DNA from: Bacteroidales bacterium
GTDB lineage: Bacteria > Bacteroidota > Bacteroidia > Bacteroidales > UBA12481
Direction of reading: 5' to 3'
Length of the DNA: 7,537 nt
Assembly: GCA_021160155.1 (NCBI GenBank)
Contig: JAGHDB010000067.1
Coordinates: 1 to 7,537 of the forward strand
Every line of letters begins with the position of its first letter. Position 1 is the first letter of the stretch. Positions 1 through 6,442 of this stretch are shown piece after piece. The notes below the pieces were generated by a model, which did no database searches, was not told where the DNA came from, and saw nothing but the letters and a program-made list of their open reading frames with translations. The translations under genes were made by a program, and so were the position numbers.

Positions 1-51
1 AAGGAAAACAATTAGGAACAGTTTAATTTATTAAAATAAAAAGTATAAAAC

Positions 52-1434
52 ATGAAACGATTAAATTTAATAATTCTAGGAGTAATAGCACTATTATTTA
101 GCGTAAATATTACAAAGGCACAAGAAAATGCCGATAAATTAAAATTGTCGGGAGAATTAATGACCGATCAGCGATTTTTGCTTGATGACCCCAATGATTG
201 GGCTTGGAATGAAAACCGGTTAACATTAAAACTTGACAAAAAGATTACCGATAATTCAAAATTTTATAGCGAGGTTTGGTTAAGAAATATCGGGCTTCCA
301 CAAATTAATTCATCGGCCGACCTTTACAATAAAGGAATAGTTGATCCTTATAACTTAGAGATAAGAGAAGCCTATGTTCAACTATTTGGCTTTTTAACCA
401 AAAATCTCGATGTTAAAATCGGTCGCCAACGTATTGTTTGGGGGACAGCCGACAAACTAAACCCGACTGATAATCTTAACCCTTACGATTTGGAAGATGT
501 CTTAGACTTCGGTCGCCACAGAGGTTCCGATGCTATTAGTTTAGATTATTATTTTAACTCAGAGTTTTCTTTGCAAGGTGTATATATTCCATTTTTTCAG
601 CCGGCTAATATGCCTGTTGGTATTTTCGCAAATGCTCTTACACCGGAAATGGAAATGCCACAAGGATTAACATTAAAAGACTTTAACGACCAAATTAATA
701 TGCCACGATATAATTTAGCGGAAAGCTCAACCGCTGGTATAAAATTTAAAGGTTTTGCCGCCGGATTTGATTTTTCATTGAGTTATGTTTGGGGTAGAGA
801 CGGTATGCCATTGGCTACATATAACACTTTTACTCCTGTTGATACAATGGGAGGAATTTCAATACATTCGGATTTGTCGTTTTACAGAACACATATTTTT
901 GGAGCCGATTTGGCAGGAAGCATAGGCGGAGTTGGCATTTGGGCAGAAGCAGCAGTTTTCTTACCTGAACACGAACAGATAATGACAACAGATTTATCGG
1001 CGATGTACCCATTGTCTCCTGTTCCTGTTACACAAGATACGGTAATCTTAAAAAAAGAGACTTATGTGAAATTTGTTGTTGGAGCCGATTATAATTTTGC
1101 CAACGGAAGTTATCTTAATTTTCAATACATGCATGGCTTTATGAATGAAAGGGGACGAGATGCATTAAACGATTATTTCTTTCTTCAATATCAAATGAAG
1201 TTTTTTGATGATAAATTAAAATTTACGCCCTTAGCAGGTGGGTTTATAGTATCTGACTGGAATGATGTAAAAAATAATTATGCATTAATATATGCACCCG
1301 CACTTTCGTATATGACGACCGATAATGCAGAAATAATACTATCCACAGCATTGTTTGATGGTAAAGGCGATAATACGTTTGCAAAGCTGGCCGGTTATAA
1401 TATGATGATGTTTAAATTAAAATATAATTTTTAA
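52..1434 (+). CDS. Outer-membrane beta-barrel protein, DUF1302-like
   Basis: A complete 460-residue protein. Residues 1-23 form a signal peptide (basic MKR, hydrophobic core LIILGVIALLFSV, likely cleavage after KA before Q24), so it is exported. The rest alternates short polar and aromatic strands, as in a beta-barrel, and ends in ...KLKYNF with a terminal Phe, the usual outer-membrane assembly signal. Residues 124-149 contain GRQRIVWGTAD followed by an Asn/Pro-rich NLNPYDLED. This resembles the 'GRQ-VWG...N' block of DUF1302 family proteins as I remember them; substrate and role are unknown. The start is favoured by the signal peptide and the A-rich upstream bases. Base composition is about one third GC, well below the downstream operon. 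No intrinsic terminator is visible after its stop, and only 51 bases are visible upstream, so it may be the last gene of an operon beginning outside the window. Export is well supported; the family call is tentative. Confidence 0.8.
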   Translation: MKRLNLIILGVIALLFSVNITKAQENADKLKLSGELMTDQRFLLDDPNDWAWNENRLTLKLDKKITDNSKFYSEVWLRNIGLPQINSSADLYNKGIVDPYNLEIREAYVQLFGFLTKNLDVKIGRQRIVWGTADKLNPTDNLNPYDLEDVLDFGRHRGSDAISLDYYFNSEFSLQGVYIPFFQPANMPVGIFANALTPEMEMPQGLTLKDFNDQINMPRYNLAESSTAGIKFKGFAAGFDFSLSYVWGRDGMPLATYNTFTPVDTMGGISIHSDLSFYRTHIFGADLAGSIGGVGIWAEAAVFLPEHEQIMTTDLSAMYPLSPVPVTQDTVILKKETYVKFVVGADYNFANGSYLNFQYMHGFMNERGRDALNDYFFLQYQMKFFDDKLKFTPLAGGFIVSDWNDVKNNYALIYAPALSYMTTDNAEIILSTALFDGKGDNTFAKLAGYNMMMFKLKYNF

Positions 1435-1480
1435 AAAGTTGCGAATACAGCAGAAGCAATGAATAAAAAAAACCCAGACA

Positions 1481-1513
1481 TTTGCATTTGTAAATTTTCA
1501 TTTCTTATCTTTG
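1481..1513 (+). promoter_or_regulatory. Bacteroidota-type promoter of the ilv-leu operon
   Basis: TATCTTTG at 1506-1513 is an exact match to the Bacteroidota -7 consensus TAnnTTTG, and TTTG at 1481-1484 lies 21 bases upstream, about the spacing known for the -33 element. A second TTTG at 1487-1490 leaves only 15 bases and fits less well. Transcription would begin around 1517-1521, a few bases before the leader peptide ATG at 1536. The site is the right distance upstream of the attenuator. It is predicted from consensus only. Confidence 0.6.
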
Positions 1514-1535
1514 AAGCCGAAATAAAAAAGTATTA

Positions 1536-1592
1536 ATGAATCAAATGATCAATATCGCCCTTATTATTCTGGTCCTGTTGGACCTGAAGTGA
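1536..1592 (+). CDS. Ile/Leu/Val-rich leader peptide of the ilv-leu operon
   Basis: An 18-residue frame, MNQMINIALIILVLLDLK, ends at TGA 1590-1592. Ten of 18 codons are branched-chain: four Ile, five Leu, one Val, with I-I-L-V-L-L at residues 10-15. This is the composition expected of a control peptide for an ilv operon, comparable in role to the enteric ilv leader peptides. It lies just downstream of the predicted promoter and just upstream of an attenuator, and its stop codon is part of the first attenuator arm. Scarce charged Ile, Leu or Val tRNA should stall the ribosome inside it. There is no Shine-Dalgarno, but the upstream bases are A-rich (AATAAAAAAGTATTA), normal for this phylum. An internal ATG at 1545 is an alternative start that keeps the control codons. 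Codons such as CTG, GTC and GCC resemble the operon rather than the AT-rich gene upstream. Confidence 0.85.
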   Translation: MNQMINIALIILVLLDLK

Positions 1593-1635
1593 GAAGGGTT
1601 ATAAGATCATTATAATAAAACAGAAACCCTTCTCA
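1590..1635 (+). promoter_or_regulatory. Antiterminator hairpin of the ilv attenuator
   Basis: TGAGAAGGGTT at 1590-1600 is perfectly complementary to AACCCTTCTCA at 1625-1635, giving 11 pairs around a 24-base AT-rich loop (1601-1624). The loop could carry a weak inner hairpin, ATAA 1601-1604 with TTAT 1610-1613. The 3' arm is the same sequence the terminator uses as its 5' arm, so only one of the two can form. The 5' arm begins at the leader stop codon. A ribosome finishing the leader should cover it, whereas one stalled at the central Ile codons should leave it free. This structure should therefore allow readthrough into ilvB when branched-chain amino acids are short. Confidence 0.8.
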
Positions 1636-1654
1636 ATGCGAGAAGGGTTTTTTT
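1624..1654 (+). terminator. Intrinsic terminator (attenuator) upstream of ilvB
   Basis: AAACCCTTCTC (1624-1634) pairs perfectly with GAGAAGGGTTT (1640-1650) around the five-base loop AATGC. The stem ends in a run of seven T residues (1648-1654). Even counting only the eight-pair core CCCTTCTC/GAGAAGGG, this is a textbook intrinsic terminator. It lies 84 bases before the ilvB start and has no gene of its own to end, since the preceding coding frame is the leader peptide. It competes with the antiterminator for bases 1625-1634. Confidence 0.9.
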
Positions 1655-1738
1655 ATGGCTAAAGATTATTGACGAATGAAATTAGAAAGTTTAGATTTTT
1701 CACTCCTGCACTCTATTCTTTGAATTAAACACTTCATA

Positions 1739-3469
1739 ATGAGAACCTGCGTTAAAACCTACAGAGAGAACAAAAAACCGGGGATGAAGGTAACCGGTTC
1801 TGAGGCGGTATTGCTGTCGTTGCTGGAGGAGGGCGTAGATACCCTGTTCGGTTACCCGGGCGGGGCGATTATGCCTTTTTATGATGCGCTTCATCTGAAT
1901 GACGGGTGCTTTAACCATGTGCTGACCCGTCATGAGCAGGGAGCCATTCACGCGGCACAGGGATATGCCCGAGTCACCCATAAAACCGGCGTGGTAATCA
2001 CTACCTCCGGTCCGGGTGCCACAAACATCCTGACCGGACTGGCAGATGCCTATCTGGATTCTACTCCACTGGTTTGTTTCACCGGCCAGGTGGTGGGTAA
2101 CCTGATCGGTAGTGATGCTTTTCAGGAGACCGATATCCTGACCATCAGCATGGCGGTTACCAAATGGAATGCCCGTGTGAACCGGGTTGAAGAACTCCCT
2201 GAACTGATCGCGAAAGCTTTCTTTATCGCCCGCTCGGGACGCCCCGGACCGGTGCTGATTGACCTGCCTAAGGATGTGATGATGAGTAAAATGGCCTTTA
2301 CTTATACGCAGGTTCAATCGCTTCGGACTTATGAACCTAAAATGGAACCGGATCCCGACCTGGTTGCCAAGGCGGCACAATGGCTGAATAACGCACAAAA
2401 ACCGATGATCCTCTTCGGACAGGGTGTGGTACTGGCAAAGGCTGAGGAAGAACTCCGGCAATTAGTGGAACAATCGGGAAGCCCGGCGGCGGCTACATTA
2501 CTCGGACTCTCGGCACTGCCGGCTTCGCATCCGCTTTATAAAGGAATGCTGGGAATGCATGGAAATTATGCCCCCAATATGAAAACCGGTGAGGCCGACC
2601 TGATCCTGGCTATCGGCATGCGGTTTGACGACCGGGTGACCGGTACGGTATCTACTTATCTGAAACAGGCCAGAATTATCCATGTGGATATTGATCCCAC
2701 TGAATTAAATAAGAATAAAGAGGTGGATCTGCAAATCGAAGCGGATGCCAAAGCCTTTATGCAGCGGATAATCCCTATGATCCAACCGGCAGATCGAACT
2801 GCCTGGTCAGATAGTTTTACCCCACTCTATGAAGAGGAGTTTAACCAGGTAATTAAACAGGATATTTCTCCCCGGTCGGGAAAAATAAAAATGGGAGAAG
2901 TAATCCGGAAACTGTCGGCAGGCGTAGGCGAAAAAGCAATCCTGGTGACCGATGTGGGTCAACACCAGATGAAAGCAGCCCGTTATTTCCCGCTCGACCG
3001 GCCGCGCACTTTGGTCACTTCGGGCGGATTGGGTACCATGGGGTTCGGACTCCCGGCTGCAATCGGAGCCCAGGTGGGATGCCCCGACAGTACCGTGGTG
3101 GCTATTGTGGGTGACGGAGGGATCCAGATGACCATACAGGAACTGATCACCATCGCCCAGGAAGGTATTCCGGTTAAAGTGGTGGTTTTAAGCAATGGAT
3201 ACCTCGGAATGGTGAGACAATGGCAGGAACTCTTTTTCGAATCACGATATGCCAGTACCACTCTGTTGAATCCGGATTTTGTAAAGCTTTCAGAAGCTTG
3301 CGGGGTGCCGGCCGACCGGGTGGAGAAGCGGGAAGAACTAGATGAAAAGATACATAAACTTTTTCATACGCCCGGAAACTTCTTGCTGGAAGTAGTGGTG
3401 GAAAAAGAAGAAAACGTATTTCCGATGGTGCCTCCGGGTGCTGCCGTTACTGAAATGATATTGAAATAG
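1739..3469 (+). CDS. ilvB: Acetolactate synthase, large (catalytic) subunit
   Basis: Catalyses the ThDP-dependent condensation of pyruvate with pyruvate (valine, leucine) or with 2-ketobutyrate (isoleucine), in the cytoplasm with IlvN. The order of the ThDP enzyme domains is visible: an N-terminal pyrimidine-binding domain with GYPGGAIMPFYDAL and the catalytic Glu66 in TRHEQGAIHAAQGYAR; a central domain with AIGMRFDDRVTG; and a C-terminal domain with the diphosphate/Mg motif GDGG (D459) and N486 in LSNGYLGMVRQWQ. The usual NN is SN here. TGQVVGNLIGSDAFQET has V119 where plant enzymes have the herbicide-site proline, probably natural variation. The frame from 1739 gives 576 residues. An internal ATG at 1784 gives 561 and begins MKVTGSEAV, close to where many homologues start, so it may be the true start. 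First structural gene after the attenuator; ilvN follows after 22 bases. Confidence 0.96.
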   Translation: MRTCVKTYRENKKPGMKVTGSEAVLLSLLEEGVDTLFGYPGGAIMPFYDALHLNDGCFNHVLTRHEQGAIHAAQGYARVTHKTGVVITTSGPGATNILTGLADAYLDSTPLVCFTGQVVGNLIGSDAFQETDILTISMAVTKWNARVNRVEELPELIAKAFFIARSGRPGPVLIDLPKDVMMSKMAFTYTQVQSLRTYEPKMEPDPDLVAKAAQWLNNAQKPMILFGQGVVLAKAEEELRQLVEQSGSPAAATLLGLSALPASHPLYKGMLGMHGNYAPNMKTGEADLILAIGMRFDDRVTGTVSTYLKQARIIHVDIDPTELNKNKEVDLQIEADAKAFMQRIIPMIQPADRTAWSDSFTPLYEEEFNQVIKQDISPRSGKIKMGEVIRKLSAGVGEKAILVTDVGQHQMKAARYFPLDRPRTLVTSGGLGTMGFGLPAAIGAQVGCPDSTVVAIVGDGGIQMTIQELITIAQEGIPVKVVVLSNGYLGMVRQWQELFFESRYASTTLLNPDFVKLSEACGVPADRVEKREELDEKIHKLFHTPGNFLLEVVVEKEENVFPMVPPGAAVTEMILK

Positions 3470-3491
3470 TTACAAACTAAAGTTTAGAAAT

Positions 3492-3782
3492 ATGAAAAAA
3501 GAGTATCTGGTAACCACACTGGCACAAGACCGCGTAGGCCTGTTGAGCCGCGTTGCGATGGTCTTCTCCCGGAGGGGGATCAACATCGAACGGTTAACCC
3601 TGGCTGAATCAGCCATGAAAGGTATCGCTTCAATCTCTATGGTGATCCATACCGATGGCCGTACCGCCCGGCAGATCGTCAAACAGATCGAGAAACAGGT
3701 AGAAGTGCTGCAGGCATTTGCTGCCGAACGCCCGGGTATAAACCAGCACATGGAAAAAGATCTTCAAATGGTTACATATTAA
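3492..3782 (+). CDS. ilvN: Acetolactate synthase, small regulatory subunit (single ACT domain)
   Basis: A 96-residue protein made almost entirely of one ACT domain: the strand-loop-helix DRVGLLSRVAMVFSRRGINIERL (residues 13-35), then a second half ending VKQIEKQVEVLQAF. G16 and N31 occupy the positions that bind valine in the IlvH/IlvN family, so feedback inhibition is likely. It should bind IlvB, raise its activity and confer valine control. Bacteroidota relatives I recall are roughly twice as long, with a second C-terminal domain; this one has the length of the enteric IlvN. The end is a clean TAA and ilvC follows after 9 bases, so I see no sign of a frameshift. The start has no Shine-Dalgarno; it follows AGTTTAGAAAT, a context also seen near 4834. 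Confidence 0.92.
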   Translation: MKKEYLVTTLAQDRVGLLSRVAMVFSRRGINIERLTLAESAMKGIASISMVIHTDGRTARQIVKQIEKQVEVLQAFAAERPGINQHMEKDLQMVTY

Positions 3783-3791
3783 TAATCTGAC

Positions 3792-4829
3792 ATGACACAA
3801 ATCAATTTTGGCGGAGTTACCGAGCAGGTGGTTACCCGCGAAGAATTTCCCCTGGAGAAAGCCCGGGAAATACTTAAAAACGAGACTATTGCAGTATTGG
3901 GATATGGCGTTCAGGGTCCGGGTCAGGCTCTTAACCTGCGCGATAACGGCTTTAATGTCATCGTGGGACAACGTCCGGGTACCGGAAGCTGGGAAAAGGC
4001 AATTAAAGACGGATGGCGTGAAGGCCGGGATCTGTTTGATATTGAGACGGCCTGCCGTAAGGGAACCGTACTGGCTTATCTGCTTTCGGATGCCGGACAG
4101 ATTTCTGTATGGCCGGTTGTAAAAGAAAACCTGACCTCCGGAAAAATGCTCTATTTTTCTCATGGATTCGGGATCACATACAACGACCAGACCGGTATCA
4201 TTCCTCCGGATGATGTGGATGTCACCCTGGTTGCCCCGAAAGGCTCGGGTACTTCACTGCGCAGATTGTTCCTTGAGGGTAAAGGGATCAATTCAAGCTT
4301 CGCGGTTTATCAGGATGCGACCGGCCATGCAGCCGATCGTGCAAAAGCCATGGGCATCGGGATCGGATCGGGATATCTCTTTGAAACCACCTTTAAAAAA
4401 GAGGTCTATTCTGACCTGACCGGCGAGCGGGGTGTGCTGATGGGCGCCATTGCCGGGGTTTTTGAAGCCCAGTACAACTGCCTCCGTAAAAACGGTCATA
4501 CTCCGTCAGAAGCTTTTAATGAAACTGTTGAAGAACTGACGCAGAGCCTTATGCCGCTGGTGGCCGAAAACGGGATGGACTGGATGTATGCAAACTGCTC
4601 AACCACCGCTCAAAGGGGTGCCCTTGACTGGCGGCATAAGTTCAGGGAGGCCGTTACGCCGGTATTTGATGAACTCTATAACAGTGTGGCAACCGGTAAA
4701 GAAGCCGCTATCGCTATAAAAAAAGGCATGGATCCCGATTACCGGGCCAAACTGGATGAAGAACTTCGCGAACTCCGCGAATCGGAACTCTGGCAAGCCG
4801 GTGCACAAGTCAGAAAACTCAGACCGTAA
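3792..4829 (+). CDS. ilvC: Ketol-acid reductoisomerase (NAD(P)H)
   Basis: Converts 2-acetolactate or 2-aceto-2-hydroxybutyrate to the dihydroxyacid by Mg-dependent alkyl migration and NAD(P)H reduction. At 345 residues it matches the short form of the family (one knotted C-terminal domain). The Rossmann motif GYGVQGPGQAL has G37, G39 and G42, with Pro43 where many short-form enzymes have His. The coenzyme-specificity loop is GQRPGTGSW (59-67); Arg61, Thr64 and Ser66 would suit NADPH, an inference. Catalytic and metal residues are recognisable: H124 in FSHGFG, D208 and E212 in YSDLTGERG, E244 and E248 in FNETVEEL, S270 in NCSTTAQRG. The C-terminal ending QAGAQVRKLRP is typical of the Bacteroidota enzyme. 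It sits between ilvN and an 89-base gap before leuA. The reading frame is intact and the assignment is secure. Confidence 0.97.
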   Translation: MTQINFGGVTEQVVTREEFPLEKAREILKNETIAVLGYGVQGPGQALNLRDNGFNVIVGQRPGTGSWEKAIKDGWREGRDLFDIETACRKGTVLAYLLSDAGQISVWPVVKENLTSGKMLYFSHGFGITYNDQTGIIPPDDVDVTLVAPKGSGTSLRRLFLEGKGINSSFAVYQDATGHAADRAKAMGIGIGSGYLFETTFKKEVYSDLTGERGVLMGAIAGVFEAQYNCLRKNGHTPSEAFNETVEELTQSLMPLVAENGMDWMYANCSTTAQRGALDWRHKFREAVTPVFDELYNSVATGKEAAIAIKKGMDPDYRAKLDEELRELRESELWQAGAQVRKLRP

Positions 4830-4844
4830 GAGGAGTTTAGAAAA

Positions 4845-4916
4845 ATGTTTATTTGTTTAGGCTGCAGGCCTGCAGCTCTTATTTTACTGAAAACTTCTTT
4901 CTCCGAAAGAGAATAA
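4845..4916 (+). CDS. Possible 23-codon leader or coupling peptide before leuA
   Basis: A short frame from ATG 4845 to TAA 4914-4916 occupies the ilvC-leuA gap. An AGGAG at 4831-4835 lies nine bases before the ATG, one of the few Shine-Dalgarno-like sequences in the window. The preceding bases AGTTTAGAAAA closely match those before ilvN. The peptide contains six Leu/Ile codons, including a block ALILL at residues 11-15. Its stop is only two bases before the leuA ATG, so terminating ribosomes could restart on leuA. It is not in the leuA frame and resembles no protein I know. It could be a leucine-sensing or coupling peptide, or a chance frame; no terminator with a good U-run accompanies it. Confidence 0.35.
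   Translation: MFICLGCRPAALILLKTSFSERE
4861..4876. repeat. Perfect 16-base palindrome in the ilvC-leuA gap
   Basis: GCTGCAGGCCTGCAGC is its own reverse complement. As RNA it can form a six-pair GC-rich stem (GCTGCA/TGCAGC) with loop GGCC. The following bases TCTTATTTTA are T-rich but not a clean run, so at most this is a weak terminator or an mRNA processing or stability element. It lies inside the small frame 4845-4916, just before its ALILL codons. A weaker stem, TTCTC 4899-4903 with GAGAA 4909-4913, lies between it and the leuA start. Confidence 0.5.
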
Positions 4917-4918
4917 TT

Positions 4919-6442
4919 ATGAAACAGTTACAAATTTTCGATACCACTCTCCGCGATGGCGAACAGGTACCCGGATGCCAGTTGAATACGATTGAAAAGA
5001 TCGAAGTGGCCCGGGCACTGGAGGAGTTGGGGGTGGATGTGATTGAGGCCGGTTTCCCGGTTTCAAGTCCGGGTGATTTTGAAGCGGTTGACCAGATTGC
5101 CCGTACGGTGAAGGATGTGACGGTATGCGGATTGACCCGTGCCGTGAAAAAGGACATTGAAGTGGCGGCCGAAGCGCTGAAACATGCCCGGCGACCCAGA
5201 ATCCATACGGGGATAGGTACTTCACCCTATCACATCCGGTTAAAACTTAAATCCACGCCTGAAGAGATCCTCCAAAAAGCCGTGGAAGCAGTCTCTTATG
5301 CCAGAAATTTTGTGGATGATGTGGAATTTTTTGCCGAAGATGCCGGTCGCACGGATAATGAGTTTCTGGCATACGTTATTGAAGCTGTCATTGCTGCCGG
5401 AGCTACGGTGGTCAATATCCCGGATACTACCGGTTATTGCCTGCCCGAAGAGTACGGTCAAAAGATCAAATACCTGGTTGACCATGTGCCGAATATCGAC
5501 CGGGCGATCATCTCTACTCATTGTCACAATGACCTGGGTATGGCCACTGCCAACACCCTCTCCGGGGTGCTGAACGGAGCACGACAGGTAGAAGTGACCA
5601 TCAACGGCATCGGTGAGCGTGCAGGTAATACAGCGCTCGAAGAGGTAGTCATGGCCGTGAAAACCCGTAAAGATATTCCGGTTGAAACCCGTGTACGTAC
5701 CCAACGGATCCTGCAAACCAGCCGGCTGGTATCTTCTTTGATGAACATGCCTGTACAGCCGAATAAAGCAGTGGTGGGCCGTAATGCCTTTGCCCACTCT
5801 TCGGGGATCCATCAGGACGGGGTGCTGAAAAACCGTGAGAATTATGAGATCATGAATCCCGGAGATGTAGGTGTGGACGAGTCGGCCATCGTATTGACTG
5901 CCCGGTCGGGACGGGCTGCATTGAAACACCACCTCGAAAGATTGGGATACCATCTCAAAACGGAACACCTGGATGAAGTTTATGCGCGGTTTCTGGAGGA
6001 GGCGGATCAGAAAAAACAGGTGACGGATGAAGACCTGCTTCTGCTGATGGGCGCCGCCAACGGAAATAATACTAACCTGAACCTGAAGTTGTTACAGGTA
6101 GTTGCCGGGATGTCAACCGTGCCGATAGCTATCGTTCACCTGATGATCAACGGTGAAGAAAAAGCCGCTACGGCCCAGGGAAACGGTCCGTTTGACGCTG
6201 TGTTCAAAGCGGTAGCCAAACTGATCGATGTACCGTTTGAACTGGATGAATTCCTGATCCAGTCAATCACCCGCGGAAGCGATGACATCGGAAAAGTCCA
6301 CGTCAGGATCCGGGGCAACGACCAAAGAAGATGGCTCGGATTCGGAGCCGACACCGATATCGTAACCGCCTCCGTGAAAGCACTCGTGGATGCATTAAAT
6401 AAAATGATTGTCATTCATGAAGCCACGAACGCTGCTCGATAA
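4919..6442 (+). CDS. leuA: 2-Isopropylmalate synthase
   Basis: Catalyses the first committed step of leucine synthesis, acetyl-CoA plus 2-ketoisovalerate to 2-isopropylmalate. The start at 4919 gives 507 residues beginning [16 protein letters not shown], where the family normally starts; a longer frame from a TTG at 4853 only adds an unlikely leader. Seen in order: the catalytic TIM barrel with R12 and D13 in TTLRDGEQ, metal ligands H201 and H203 in [10 protein letters not shown], then GIGERAGN; the linker with [11 protein letters not shown] (H298); and a C-terminal LeuA dimer/regulatory domain from about residue 380 ([27 protein letters not shown]), which in the family binds leucine for feedback inhibition. 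The length is normal and the frame is unbroken. Citramalate synthase has related architecture, but the operon context favours LeuA. Its 3' end overlaps leuC by 26 bases, suggesting translational coupling. Confidence 0.96.
   Translation: MKQLQIFDTTLRDGEQVPGCQLNTIEKIEVARALEELGVDVIEAGFPVSSPGDFEAVDQIARTVKDVTVCGLTRAVKKDIEVAAEALKHARRPRIHTGIGTSPYHIRLKLKSTPEEILQKAVEAVSYARNFVDDVEFFAEDAGRTDNEFLAYVIEAVIAAGATVVNIPDTTGYCLPEEYGQKIKYLVDHVPNIDRAIISTHCHNDLGMATANTLSGVLNGARQVEVTINGIGERAGNTALEEVVMAVKTRKDIPVETRVRTQRILQTSRLVSSLMNMPVQPNKAVVGRNAFAHSSGIHQDGVLKNRENYEIMNPGDVGVDESAIVLTARSGRAALKHHLERLGYHLKTEHLDEVYARFLEEADQKKQVTDEDLLLLMGAANGNNTNLNLKLLQVVAGMSTVPIAIVHLMINGEEKAATAQGNGPFDAVFKAVAKLIDVPFELDEFLIQSITRGSDDIGKVHVRIRGNDQRRWLGFGADTDIVTASVKALVDALNKMIVIHEATNAAR

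Noticed and set aside
1440..1480. Possible terminator for the outer-membrane gene (TTGC...GCAA followed by an A-rich stretch)
   Set aside because: The stem has only four pairs with a long loop and no T-run on the coding strand; not a credible intrinsic terminator.
1714..1722. TATTCTTTG as a second -7 promoter element close to ilvB
   Set aside because: There are three bases between TA and TTTG instead of two, and no TTTG at the proper distance upstream. The promoter at 1481-1513 fits better.
1676..1723. Leu-containing 15-codon frame between the attenuator and ilvB, a possible second leader peptide
   Set aside because: Five of 15 codons are Leu, but no hairpin or terminator follows it before ilvB, and AT-rich gaps give such frames by chance.
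1700..2461. Long open frame on the minus strand, 253 codons
   Set aside because: It lies wholly opposite ilvB, which has full family motifs. The translation has no recognisable domain and is rich in Arg, His and Gln, as expected of an antisense shadow.
4853..4918. N-terminal extension of LeuA from a TTG start
   Set aside because: The added 22 residues do not match the family, and the ATG at 4919 gives the usual N-terminus directly before the [11 protein letters not shown] motif.
5240..5968. Long open frame on the minus strand, 242 codons
   Set aside because: It is antisense to the catalytic part of leuA, with His/Arg/Phe-rich composition and no known motif; a shadow of codon bias.
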